Assembly (NCBI GenBank): GCA_021399435.1
Contig: JAJTUP010000001.1
Coordinates: 1,674,001 to 1,738,000 of the forward strand
Origin: Diaporthe sp. PMI_573
Lineage: Eukaryota; Ascomycota; Sordariomycetes; Diaporthales; Diaporthaceae
Length of the DNA: 64,000 nucleotides
Direction: 5' to 3'
The position numbers and the translations under genes are program-made. This document shows, piece by piece, positions 12,139-22,273 of this stretch; the stretch's first letter is position 1, and each line of letters begins with the position of its first letter. The notes beneath the pieces were generated by a model that ran no database searches, was not told the DNA's origin, and worked only from the letters and a program-made list of their open reading frames with translations.

Positions 12139-14028
12139 TTAGAAAAGGAAGAAGCCCGTGATTAGAGAAACAAAGGGTACAAGACATGTCACAAGGGCAC
12201 CGGTCGACATTGTCGCCAGCGCCGGTGATCCTGCAGAGGAGTCAGCGCCGCCACTAGAGGAACTACCATCGCCGCCGGAGGATTCGCTGCTGTCAGGCTT
12301 ACTCGTAGCCGATGCGGAGGAGGACGACTCGGAGGACGACCCCGCGGTGCTCCTGTGGGTGCCAGGGCTGCGGGACGCTTGGGCAGCGCAGGCAGTCTCG
12401 TCGGGCTCGAGGCCCTCGCCGAGGGGCGACTCAAGGTTGGCAACGACAGCCTGCGCGTCACGCACGCTGAAGGACAGAGTGCCGTCATCGCCGACCGTCG
12501 CCGTCTCATCTGCGTCGTCGACCTGCGTCTGCGTGCCCACGCTGTCCTGCTCAAAGCTGACACCGTTCCAGGTTGTGTTGAACTTGGCATCCGTGCCCTC
12601 ATTCGTGAGGCGCGCCAAGTGCACCGTCTTGCCAGCCAGTGACGTCGGCAACGACACTGACACTGTCACATTGGCCTTGTCGGCCTCGGTCGTGTTGGAC
12701 ACCTTGCTGTTGAGCACGGTGATGGTCTGCAGCGAGCCGCTCTGGTAGATCGAGTAGGCCCTGAGGTACTCGCTGTAGCCAGAGGGCACATTGGTGAGGG
12801 TGTCCTGGTAGATCTGGGCGGCGCAGGTGGGGCCGATGATCTCGTTGAAGGCGGCGTGACCGTAGTAGATGGGGCGGACGTGAGGGCCGCCGCCAGAGTT
12901 GGTGCCAGGCTGCCAGGCGGTGGTGAAGCTGTTGGCGGTCATATGGAACTGGACGCTGGTCATGTTGAGCGAGGCGGCCCAGAGGAGGAAGTTGAGCGTG
13001 TACAGCGCGCCGCCGAAGGTGTCGCTAACGTTGGCGACGCCCAAGGGTCCCACCATGCCCATCTCGCGCAGGGCGTAGGGAAAGCCTGTCTCGTGGGCCT
13101 GCTCGATCTGGGTGACCCAATCGGCAAACTGGCTCTCGATGTAGTCGAAGCTCATGATGAGATCCATGGTCAGGGCCTGACCCTCAGTAACGTCAACGAA
13201 ATAGGAGTAGCAGTGCTGGTTCCAGCTGGTCAGGTACTCGACGCCGTTGAATTTGGCGTCGACGCCGGACTTGTCCATCTCCTCGATCTCGAAGGTGGTA
13301 CCACTGGTGTGCGATGTGCCGCTGGCCTCAAAGAAGTTGGTGGGCAGGCCAGCAGGCTTGAGGACCTGCTCGTAGACGGCAGCGGCGCGCTCGTGCCATT
13401 CCTCAGAATAGACGGACGACACGTAGGAGCCGTTCCGGAAGCCGTTGGTGGCGTAGAGGTCTGGCTCGTTTCCGATCTCGAACGAGACAATGTCCAGGTT
13501 CTCACATCTATCGATGATCTGGCTGGCCATGTCGACAATCTTGTCGATGTAGTCGTCCTCATTGTAGGCCAGGTTTAGGCCCCAGGTGAAGGGGGTGCCG
13601 GTAGGGAACCTGTTTGCAGCCTCGAAGAAGCGGGGGCCGATGAGCATGTTGTCCCATGCGATGTTGCCGTCTCCCTTCTCGTCTGGGTTTGTGATCTGGG
13701 CCCATCTGTTCTGGGACTCATCATAGATCATGTAGTCTTGGGTGTTGCCACCGAGTCGGATGTGTGGTGGCTTGCCAGTGTAGTTGCCCAAGTTCTCGAG
13801 CAGGGTTATGGACAGACGGTTTGGCTCATCCTGGCCCGTGTAGGCGAAGAGGTTGGAGGGCTCAATACCGAAGCCGCCAAATGAGAGGTCGACAGTCTGA
13901 GCAGTGCCCGAGGGGACAGATCCAGAGACCTCGAAGCTGAGGGAGGATGATGACTGAGCCAGGGCGGAGGCGACGAGGCCGGTGGTGGCGACCGCGCCGG
14001 CGAGGGCCCTGGATCTTGGCGAGGCCAT
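12139..14028 (-). CDS. GH79-type beta-glucuronidase-like glycoside hydrolase, GPI-anchored
   Basis: This is a secreted, probably cell-surface, retaining glycosidase of family GH79, whose members release glucuronic acid (or 4-O-methyl-glucuronic acid) from glycans such as arabinogalactan-protein side chains. It is a single exon of 629 aa. Residues 1-25 are a signal peptide (cleavage after ALA-Q). The (beta/alpha)8 barrel carries the acid/base Glu188 in EIGNEPDL and the probable nucleophile Glu322 in YALREMGMVG. A beta-sandwich domain follows, typical of the GH79 C-terminal domain. From about residue 555 comes a Ser/Thr-rich, likely O-glycosylated linker, and the protein ends with a hydrophobic tail (VTCLVPFVSLITGFFLF) preceded by small residues, the pattern of a GPI-attachment signal. 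Many N-glycosylation sites (NxS/T) are present. Family call is strong. The exact substrate is inferred. Confidence 0.88.
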   Translation of the reverse strand: MASPRSRALAGAVATTGLVASALAQSSSSLSFEVSGSVPSGTAQTVDLSFGGFGIEPSNLFAYTGQDEPNRLSITLLENLGNYTGKPPHIRLGGNTQDYMIYDESQNRWAQITNPDEKGDGNIAWDNMLIGPRFFEAANRFPTGTPFTWGLNLAYNEDDYIDKIVDMASQIIDRCENLDIVSFEIGNEPDLYATNGFRNGSYVSSVYSEEWHERAAAVYEQVLKPAGLPTNFFEASGTSHTSGTTFEIEEMDKSGVDAKFNGVEYLTSWNQHCYSYFVDVTEGQALTMDLIMSFDYIESQFADWVTQIEQAHETGFPYALREMGMVGPLGVANVSDTFGGALYTLNFLLWAASLNMTSVQFHMTANSFTTAWQPGTNSGGGPHVRPIYYGHAAFNEIIGPTCAAQIYQDTLTNVPSGYSEYLRAYSIYQSGSLQTITVLNSKVSNTTEADKANVTVSVSLPTSLAGKTVHLARLTNEGTDAKFNTTWNGVSFEQDSVGTQTQVDDADETATVGDDGTLSFSVRDAQAVVANLESPLGEGLEPDETACAAQASRSPGTHRSTAGSSSESSSSASATSKPDSSESSGGDGSSSSGGADSSAGSPALATMSTGALVTCLVPFVSLITGFFLF

Positions 14029-15060
14029 ACTGGTGGTGTTTACTGCGACGTTGGCGTGGATGCGACCTTGTCCACAAACCTAACCTTGAGACGCGTTGCC
14101 CAATGCAGGAACCCGAACCGACGACGTGGGTTGGGTATTTGTTTTGAGTTTGGACCTGGCGTTGACGATGGTAGGCAGGCACGTCTAGGGTAGGAATGCG
14201 AAAGGAAGGTGGGTGCAGAAGAGGTGGGATATGCCTCGACTTTTGAGGAGGCTGGACGACGGCAGTTGAACCAACAAGACGGGCGCAATGAAGAGCTTCG
14301 AGAAATCGCAAGCGGCCCCACCAGACGGGATGAATTGATGACCAGGTTGCAACGGTGACGAACGGGCCAGACCAGACCAGACGGGGCAGGGGGGAGGAGG
14401 GCAGAGGAGTGTGAGGGCAGGGGTGGTGGGGAAGAACAAGATTGATCAAAGAGAATGGAGCAAACAACTAAAGTGCCCCCCAAAAAATGCTAGGAGAGAC
14501 AAATTAAACAGTGTTGGTCTATCTGGTCTGGGGGCGGGATGACGGGTAGGAATGGGGATGGGGTCAGAAAAAGGGCGGAAGGAGGGAAGGCTAGGCTTGT
14601 TGGTGGCTCGAGGTACTCAAGTAGTCTCTCAGCCGGTGGTCGAGTCGAGTTGGCTGGCAAGGCTGGTGACGATGTTGGTGATGCTGGATCGGGGGGGAAA
14701 TTGGCAGGATGGAGTCACGATAGGATGGCTGGAAGGATCGACGGCAAGGAGTGGACTGCGATGTGGATTTGTGTACGCGCCCAGGCAGTCTTGCAGTCTT
14801 GGATGTGTGTGTGTGTGTTTTTGGCATCAACAGTGATCCTTCAGCCGGCGTCAATCAAACCATCAATCCGTCAGCTTGTCCAACATTTCGAACACAGCCA
14901 AGGAAGGGTGGGCTTGACTGACGTTGGCAGCCTCGAAAATGCCCACTTTATGGGGCTGGCAGGCTGGGGGTACATATGTTGTACTTTGCATCTTGTCTGC
15001 CAAAAAAGGACGGAAGGCGGTTGTAGATGGAGACCGGGGTGGCAACTGCCATCTGGGCAC

Positions 15061-15087
15061 TCCTGGCAGTCCTGGCATTCCTGGCAA
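15061..15087. repeat. 9-bp tandem repeat, three copies (TCCTGGCAN)
   Basis: Three consecutive units, TCCTGGCAG, TCCTGGCAT and TCCTGGCAA, differ only in the last base. They lie about 1 kb upstream of the GH79 gene. This could be replication slippage or a cluster of binding sites. Confidence 0.6.
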
Positions 15088-16213
15088 TGAGATGCCGAGT
15101 ACAGGGAAGGGACGGTCAGACGGCACGGTACGATGGCTGACTGCACGGCGACCAGCAGGGCCAGTGAGGCTGTACAATGCAGGATGCACACACAAGCTGC
15201 ACGAACATGACACCGAAACCAGCGTGGGAACCAGTGAGCGACAAGTGGTCGGACAGTCGGACTTGGCCAGAGGCTAGGCAAGAAACTGGGTGCTGTGATG
15301 CTACGCGTCACCCTTTCCTGTGCAAGCTGTGGTCCAAGATCTACTACGGTATATGTTCCCCATTTATCTGCAGTGTTGACGTCACATTTGAATGCCGGGA
15401 AAAAAAACAGCGCTAGGTACGACTAGATGGAAAATGAGATGAGATGACACGGGACGAGACGGCAGCAACCACACACGACAAACCACAACTACCACACAAA
15501 CCACAGTCGCAATCACAGCCTTGAAACGCTAACTCCTGCCCAAGACAATCCGTCCCACAATCCCGGAACAAACAGTCCTCCCTCACCCATTGCGCGACAT
15601 CTGTCTTCGAAACAGCATCAACCCTATCATGTCCTCCCACCGCCACGACACTGGGGGGCTGCCGGCTTCCGGGGCCGTGATCATCCCCTGTACCATGGCG
15701 AGGATCTTTGCCAGTCTCGCAGGGAGCGGTATGTCAACATTTGTCGGGCCCAAGCTCAGGCGGTGGGTGAAGTCTAGCGTTCAGACAGGCGCACCGTGGT
15801 CACGGCAAAACTCAACCGCCCGCCAGAGCCTGACGAGAGCCTGTCGCAGTCCGGAGCTGCTGGGGGGGGGGAGGGCTCCGAAGCTACGGAACTATACACG
15901 TGTGCTTGTACTGTGTGAGAGGCTAAACTGATAATTGACTCTAGCCCTGCTGCCCTGTCATCGATTGAGTTTCGGTTGTCTCGTTTCCTCGGGACGCTGC
16001 AGATAAATTGCCCAGACCACCCAGTCAATGCCGGCATCCCCTTGGTGACAGGTATCACGACTCACGATGGAGACAGCTGTCGTGCATCACGAGCCCGCCC
16101 TCGAGTCCATCGATCTTCATCAATGCTCGGAAAACCGGCCGTGGCGTTTTCTTCAGCATGCAGGAGGCTGCAGCTCCATCCCCGACCGAGGCTTGTAAAC
16201 ATGCAGCACGCAG

Positions 16214-16248
16214 GGCACTTGGCACTGGGCACTGGGCACTGGGCACTG
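16214..16248. repeat. 7-bp tandem repeat GGCACTG, five copies
   Basis: The first unit is GGCACTT, then four exact GGCACTG units follow. It is a short minisatellite in intergenic DNA. Confidence 0.75.
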
Positions 16249-18324
16249 GGCAGCCAGCAGCCCGCGCGCCTTGGCTGGAATTGGCCTGGCGTCGGCCCCC
16301 AACCAGACTCGCTAGGCCAGCACCTAAGCCTGCTATAGCTTCGGCCCAGGTCAAAGAAAACGTGCCGATGTGCCGTGTGTGGGGGAGCCCGATTGGTGGT
16401 GTAGCTGTCGGCCAAATTGCCATGCTGCAGGATGAGGAAGCCAAATTTCTCAGGACGCCCAAATTCACAATCGCCGATTCGCAACACCGCAGAAATGATT
16501 GATGACACCTGCAGCACGGAGCCGGCGCCTCCATGCAATGCAGCCATGCCATGCGCCAGAAAATGAAAATCCTGGAATAATTTCCGTCCTCCCTCCGTTT
16601 CCAACAGCTTGGCACCCTAGCCACGCACGCACACGCACGCGCACCCGCATATGCACCTTGTCCGGGAATAAACCACCACAACGAGCCAAACAGCCGACGA
16701 CACCACAACACCTAGGGCCACCGGGAGTTCAATAGACTATTTGCTGCCCTGACGATCGAGCAGATGATCAGAAAGCATTTTTGTCCATTTTTCTTTTCAT
16801 CTGCTCCTCGACGCTCTTCCTCCTCGCTTGACAACACCCTGTAGATCTTATCATCGCCCACGCCGGCTCGCCTTGTCAGGCAATGCCCACAGAATGACAC
16901 ATTGTTTCGGGGGATAGACACGATGCAAAAGATCAACAACAACAACCGTCAGCATCCCTACAAGTCTACACACAAACTACGTATTTACCGTACAGCGTAT
17001 TCGACAAGCGCTGGCCGGCATAACAAGGTCCACAACCCGCGGGCGTCTCGAACGCCTGGTTCGTCTCAGGGGGCGGAGAGCAGCAGCCTGTCCATCGCCC
17101 CGTCTGTTGGCCTGGGACTCGGACTGGAGCTGGGTGAGACTGGGAAAGAACTGGAGATTAATTAACGCAACCGCGCGATACCCTGTCCACCGATCCCTAC
17201 ACGCCCCTCCCCTACAGACAGAAAGTCCAGACACATTGATCTTCACCAGGCGCTTGACGGCTATCTCGCAGGGCGCATGCAAGCGCTCACTGTTCCATCG
17301 ACCGGCGCCTATGGTCCCGTAAACAGCAAGGACCGACGTTGCTGCTTACGCTATCCTTCTTTTTTTTACCACCCAATCTTCTTGATTTACGCGTAACTTG
17401 TACTTGTGTGCAGTACACAGTAGAGCAAGAGTTTTAGACTTCCGGCTCATGGCGGGCCCCCCTGAACCCTCACCGAAGCAGGGCCCGGCCCCTCCTCCCC
17501 TTTCGCGGGCCGCTTCTCATTCCCTGTGAACAGGTCACAATGGGCTTGGCTTGCCGATCCCCGCCCACCCACCACCCAGGCCAGAGCCAGCCAGACTGAC
17601 GGGCCTCGCCCCCCCGGTCGGCATACGGTCTGTCTGCTTTTTGTTTCCATTTTCGGAGTGCGGGCTCATTCAACGAGCAGCGCCGCAGCATGTCCGGGCT
17701 CCCGAGAACTGACCTTGTATGGGTTTTGTCGTTGCATGGCTTCGCGCAGCAGGACGCGCCGCGGCTGGGTGGGAGGCGATCAACATGAGGATACAGTGGA
17801 TGTGATGCACTACGGTGGCTACACGTAGTCAATCATGCATCGATGACATCTCTTTTGTCATTATCAGCCTCAAGTCGCCCTTCCCACAATTCCAAAACTT
17901 CACTGACACGGCCCTGGAAACAACACCAGCGGCCTGTCGCAAGCGCCGTGCCATGCACACACAACAGTTTCGTGATATGTGCTTAGGACCATAGGTCATC
18001 CCACCGTAGCCCATAGATGCTAGTCTGTACGGGTCAAGTGCTCTTCACTGTTGCTTTTTGGCTCCCCCCTATCGTTTGCTGAAGAAGCACGCACCGCCTA
18101 CGGCTGATGCACTCCGTCGTCCGCTTGCCTGGCAGCCTTACGGTAGACACGACGTTCCCCACGTGTGAAAGGCATCCTTGCGTATGCGAGTTTCACTACA
18201 CTGTCTCGAGCGGCGAGCCAGTGCCTGTCTATCCCCCCCCTTCCCAGGCGCCGGCCGATCTTCCATCGTCGGGGCCGCCGCCGGGAGCTCTTGTGATGGG
18301 CAGGCCATCTTTCCTCTCTGCGCC

Positions 18325-18338
18325 GGGGGGGGGGGGGG
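18325..18338. repeat. Run of 14 G residues
   Basis: This is a homopolymer of 14 G on the plus strand, about 85 bp after an 8-C run (18233-18240). Its length is likely to vary between isolates and sequencing runs. Confidence 0.7.
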
Positions 18339-19361
18339 ATGATCATCAATATTGATTGATATTCGCCCGTCGTTCTCGTCCACGTCCGGACGGATCCGAA
18401 GATCTTGCGGGGGAACCGTGAGGTGGAGCGTGATCATTGTCTTCCCGCTGTGTTTGGCGTCGGCCGATCCGAGTTTGGGGAGGATGGTTCAGCTTGGGAG
18501 GGAGAGTGGGCTGCGGGCATCAGTCATGTCTGCGCGATGACCTTGGGGTTTTTGAGGGCTTGAAAGGGGTCGGGACGACGCGCGGGGACGAGGGCGGGGA
18601 AGCTTGATGGTCGCCGTGTCATTACGGCTCATTATCGCGGATCTTTTGGGTACATTTCTCCAGGGGAGGCAGTGGCCAGGCTGTGCAGTCTTCTGCTCAC
18701 TCGTCAGGAGAGAACGCCGGGTGGGCAGCTTGTATAGTGGTGAGCAAGTGGTCGGGTGAATCGGGCACGTTGCGTACGCGTCGTTGGCTTCTGGTTTCGA
18801 GGCTTTGTAGGCACTGGCGTCCATCGTTGGGTGCCTTGGTGGTAGGCACGTCGCAGACATGGCCAATGAAGGCGGGTGGGCGTTCTGTGACTGAAGAATA
18901 AGAAACTCTAAGTTGGACCAGGAAGGAGCAGACAAGATGGCACGGATCATCTGGCTTTTGTATAGGTGACAGCAGTCAAAAACAGTCACGTTCGTGTCTC
19001 AATTAAGACTCAATCTTCGTGTCAACTGGGCCCATTTCCTGTACCGGGGCCGAAAACTTTCCTAGAAGAAGGGCTTGAATAGACCACACAGAAGATCGAG
19101 TGCTGAGACAGAGAGCGTCAGCCTCCTCCATTAGAGCACAGATAGTAAACGTGACTCAGCGGCATCATTCAACCGTTAAGACACCCAATGATGGTGTTGA
19201 GGTCTTCAAGGGCCATCCCCACATCACCACCACCCAATAGGAAACCCTCTCTTCGAAGCTGCCACGGACACAGCGAGGCTGGATGACCCATAGTAGACCA
19301 CCACACTTCATCTCACATAACCAACCGCCTCCCAACCGAGGGGCAGCACGATCAAGAGCAA

Positions 19362-19725
19362 TCACGTCCCCGGGCTCCCGTTCCCAAGAGTACACTCCCC
19401 CATGCCCGCGGCGGCAGCAGCATCGGCGCTGCCGTTGGCCGACGGCGGCGTCATGTTGAGCGGGAAGAAGCTGAACAGGTCCGTCGTCAGCACGTCGTAG
19501 TGGAAGTGCGTCAGCGGGTCCAGCCCCTCGCCGAACGCGTCCGCCTCGCCGGCGCCCAGGCCCGTGCCCGCCATCCCGAGCGGCGTGCCGGCCCCTCCTC
19601 CCATCGACGTGTCGGTGCTGTTGCCGCTGCTCAGCGAGCCCGGCAGGTCGCTGAAGTAGATGAGCTGGTTCGCGGACGATGGCGGGGCGTGTAACGAGGG
19701 GAACTGGATCGTGCCGTATTGTTGC

Positions 19726-19757
<32 letters not shown>

Positions 19758-22273
19758 GTGCTGCTGCTGACGTTGTCGTTGGTGCTGGGGCTGCTGGTGG
19801 TCCTGGCCGTTCATGAACGACGACATCGGGGACGGGAGGGACGGGTTGGGAGCGGTCTGGAGCAGCGGGTCCGTGAAGGCGGGCAGGCCGCTCGTGGTGG
19901 CCGTCGTGGTGCCGGCGATCTTCTGCTTGGAGATTGTCTCCTCGACGACGCGCAGGATCTTCTTGAGCGAGTTGCGCGCGTTGGTGACGGGCTCGTCGTC
20001 GATCATGAGGTTGACGCTCGCGATGGCCATCTGGATGAACTCGATGTTGTAGGCGTACTTGCTGGGGTGCCGCAGGATGTCGAAGAAGAGCACCGCGCAG
20101 CTCGACTCGAGGAAGAAGCCGTGGTACCGCGACGTCCGCGTCACCTCGTCCTTCTGCAGCTGCGAGTAGCAGTACATGATGCAGTCCTGCGCCGTGTTGG
20201 TCGCCTGTCGGCACGCCTGCCGCAGCCACATCGCGCTCGCCGCGTCCTGCGATGGGCTCGACGCCAGGGCGTAGTCCGCCACCAGGAACGGCCTGAACGT
20301 CAACAGGATGGTGTGGTAGTACAGGTTGTGCAGCAGCAGCTTGAGCGGGTGCTCGCCCCCCGAGGGCAGCCCGTTGCTGTCCAGGCCGGCGGACCCGATG
20401 CCGTTCTTGTTCGCAAAGTCCCGCAGCTGGGCGTGGATATCCTCCGCTGCCATGAACAGCTTCCGCAGCGAGTCGTAACGGTGTGTGTTGTATATGGTCT
20501 TGGAACACTGTTCGCCAATGTAGGCGAGGCGGCTTAGGGTGACGATGAATGGCTGGTTCTCGGGGAACGGCGACGAGATATCCGACATCTTCATCGAGCT
20601 CTCCCGCCCGACCATCATGCTGTACCAGCTCTCCAGGAAGTAGAGACACCATAGCGTGGTCCGACACTTCTCGGCGTCCTCGGACCGCGTCAACGAGTTG
20701 GCGGCCTCGCGATGCAGACCGAGTGCAAAGGCCTTCCTGCACGCGGTGCCGAGCATGAGGTACGTCAAGTTCGGCCTACCCATGCTGGTCTGGTACTCTG
20801 CCAGCAGGAGCGAGAACTGAATCATCGGCAGGCTGACGGTGTCATCAAAAAGGACCGCTTCGTACTTGGCCCTGGCCATTAACTCCTCTGCGATGTTGGT
20901 ATGAGGCGTGGCAAGGGCCCCAAGAGCCAGCACTGCGACTATGAGGGCTTTAGTCTGAGAAGGCTTGGTCTCATCACTGTTGTATAGTTGGTGAAGCATC
21001 TTTTCCAGCTCCGCTTTGGTGAAGAACGGGAGTATGTATGTGTGCCTGTTCGCTTGTCAGTGAGACGGTACTCGATTACGGGCACATTGAAGACGAGGAC
21101 GCCTCATAGCTTGGTGGCCGAGCGCGAGAAGATGAAAAGCCGATACTGAAGCAAATTACAGCGCTCTTCATCAAAAATAATTTGGTTCTCAAGTACCCAT
21201 GGGTGGACGGGCTATACCAGCCAGGATCCATGTCTTGAAGGCCGGCGAGGGCATAGCCCCCTACCGAATATACTGCCCAGGGACCCGATACCAAAGGTCA
21301 AAGAGGGGCAGGGCTTTGAATCATCTCAGGATGGAAAAGAAAACACGAGCATACCAGGCTTTATATTTCTCCAGGAACACTCTAGCCTGGGCCAAAGGAA
21401 GTTCGCCAAACAGACTACTCGCTGGTCGGTGAAACCGGGTCGCGTCGAATCTCGGTGCTGTGCCGAAGAAGAAGCTTCGTTGAAGGAAGAGGTCCAGACC
21501 CGCGCCCCCCTCCTGGACTTCACGGTCCTGTTGACCATGCGGTCCGGTGGAAGACAAGATGCCCCGGTGCACTTGTTGTAGAAATGCAAATTGTGCTACA
21601 TGATCCTTACATGTCAGTGGCTGCCGCGCCAAGTATCACAAGGAGTCACATGAGATGCCATGCAGAAAGAAAAAGTGCCGACTCTGGCGAATCAAGAAAA
21701 TAGTCGCAGAGGACGATACGTGAGGAAACAATACGCCACAGACTTGAGTCTGCTGAGTGAGACCCGGATTGCTAAAACAATGAGAGTGGTTCAAAAGAGA
21801 AGGCGGTACTCACAAGCCGGCCCATAAAAGAGACGCGCCGTGCCCCCTTGGACCGGTTCGACATCGCTCCTCTGGGGCACGGCAGCGATGCTCTGATAGA
21901 TGGCCGAGTCGGACTTTGGGCCCTCGCCGTTCTCAGGCACGTCCCTCCGGAACCCGGAAGGAGAATTATGGCCCGCCGATGCCGGAAGCGGCGTCGGCTG
22001 CTCGCTGGCATTAGCACCAGCAGTAACAATGACGACGGAGCGCGCGTCGGAGCCCGGTGTAGGGGGAGGAGCCTTGGCTACGGGGGTGACGTTGGCAGCC
22101 GCCGCTTCTGCCGCCGCCGCCGCAGCCCTCTGCGCGGCGCTCTTCCGGATGCGCGTGCGCAGGCGGTACACGCAGTCGCCGGGCTTCCTGTCGCACCTGT
22201 TGCAGGGCGTCTGGCCGTTGCACCGGACCTTCCTCCGGCGGCAGGGCTCGCACGCCTTTGGGTTCTTCTCCAT
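19362..22273 (-). CDS. Zn(II)2Cys6 transcription factor with fungal-specific regulatory domain
   Basis: This is a nuclear DNA-binding regulator. Three exons on the minus strand keep frame: 22273-21814, 21595-21355 and 21045-19362 (794 aa). The introns are long for a fungus, 218 and 309 nt. The zinc cluster lies at the N-terminus: Cys8, Cys11, Cys18, Cys24, Cys27 and Cys34, with spacing C-x2-C-x6-C-x5-C-x2-C-x6-C, followed by a basic linker (RLRTRIRKS) and an Ala-rich segment. The middle (about 190-560) is the fungal_trans domain, with FAFLQQVHRG, PFFTKAELE and the helix LGLHREAANSL. Near residues 664-676 is a 13-Gln run, and the C-terminus is Gly/Ser-rich and acidic, as in activation domains. 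An upstream in-frame extension exists, but ATG 22273 places the cluster at the usual position. Layout recalls regulators of polysaccharide use (CLR-1/ClrA group). That is a weak guess, not an assignment. Confidence 0.88.
19718..19769. repeat. CAG/CAA trinucleotide repeat encoding polyglutamine
   Basis: The minus strand reads as mixed CAG and CAA codons inside exon 3 of the Zn2Cys6 gene, giving a 13-Gln run next to further Gln/His residues. Mixed codons make it less slippage-prone than a pure CAG tract, yet length variation between strains is likely. Confidence 0.8.

Larger units (their letters stand above)
14029..19361. other. Intergenic, 5.3 kb, repeats but no supported gene
   Basis: The region lies upstream of GH79 and downstream of the Zn2Cys6 gene. 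Just upstream of the GH79 start the minus strand is strongly pyrimidine-rich (about 14340-14440), a usual fungal promoter feature. It contains a GT microsatellite (14804-14817), a 9-bp triple repeat, a 7-bp five-copy repeat and a 14-G run (listed separately). Open frames are short and shadow each other on both strands. Confidence 0.5.

Noticed and set aside
12856..13578. 240-codon plus-strand frame opposite GH79
   Set aside because: It is a GC-driven antisense shadow of a well-supported gene.
19719..20537. 272-codon plus-strand frame beginning with a Leu run
   Set aside because: The Leu run is the reverse reading of the polyQ codons. It is a shadow of the regulator gene.
19165..20742. 525-codon minus-strand frame overlapping the Zn2Cys6 gene
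   Set aside because: It is an alternative frame of exon 3 with unnatural Arg/His/Ala-rich composition. The fungal regulator domain is clearly in the other frame.
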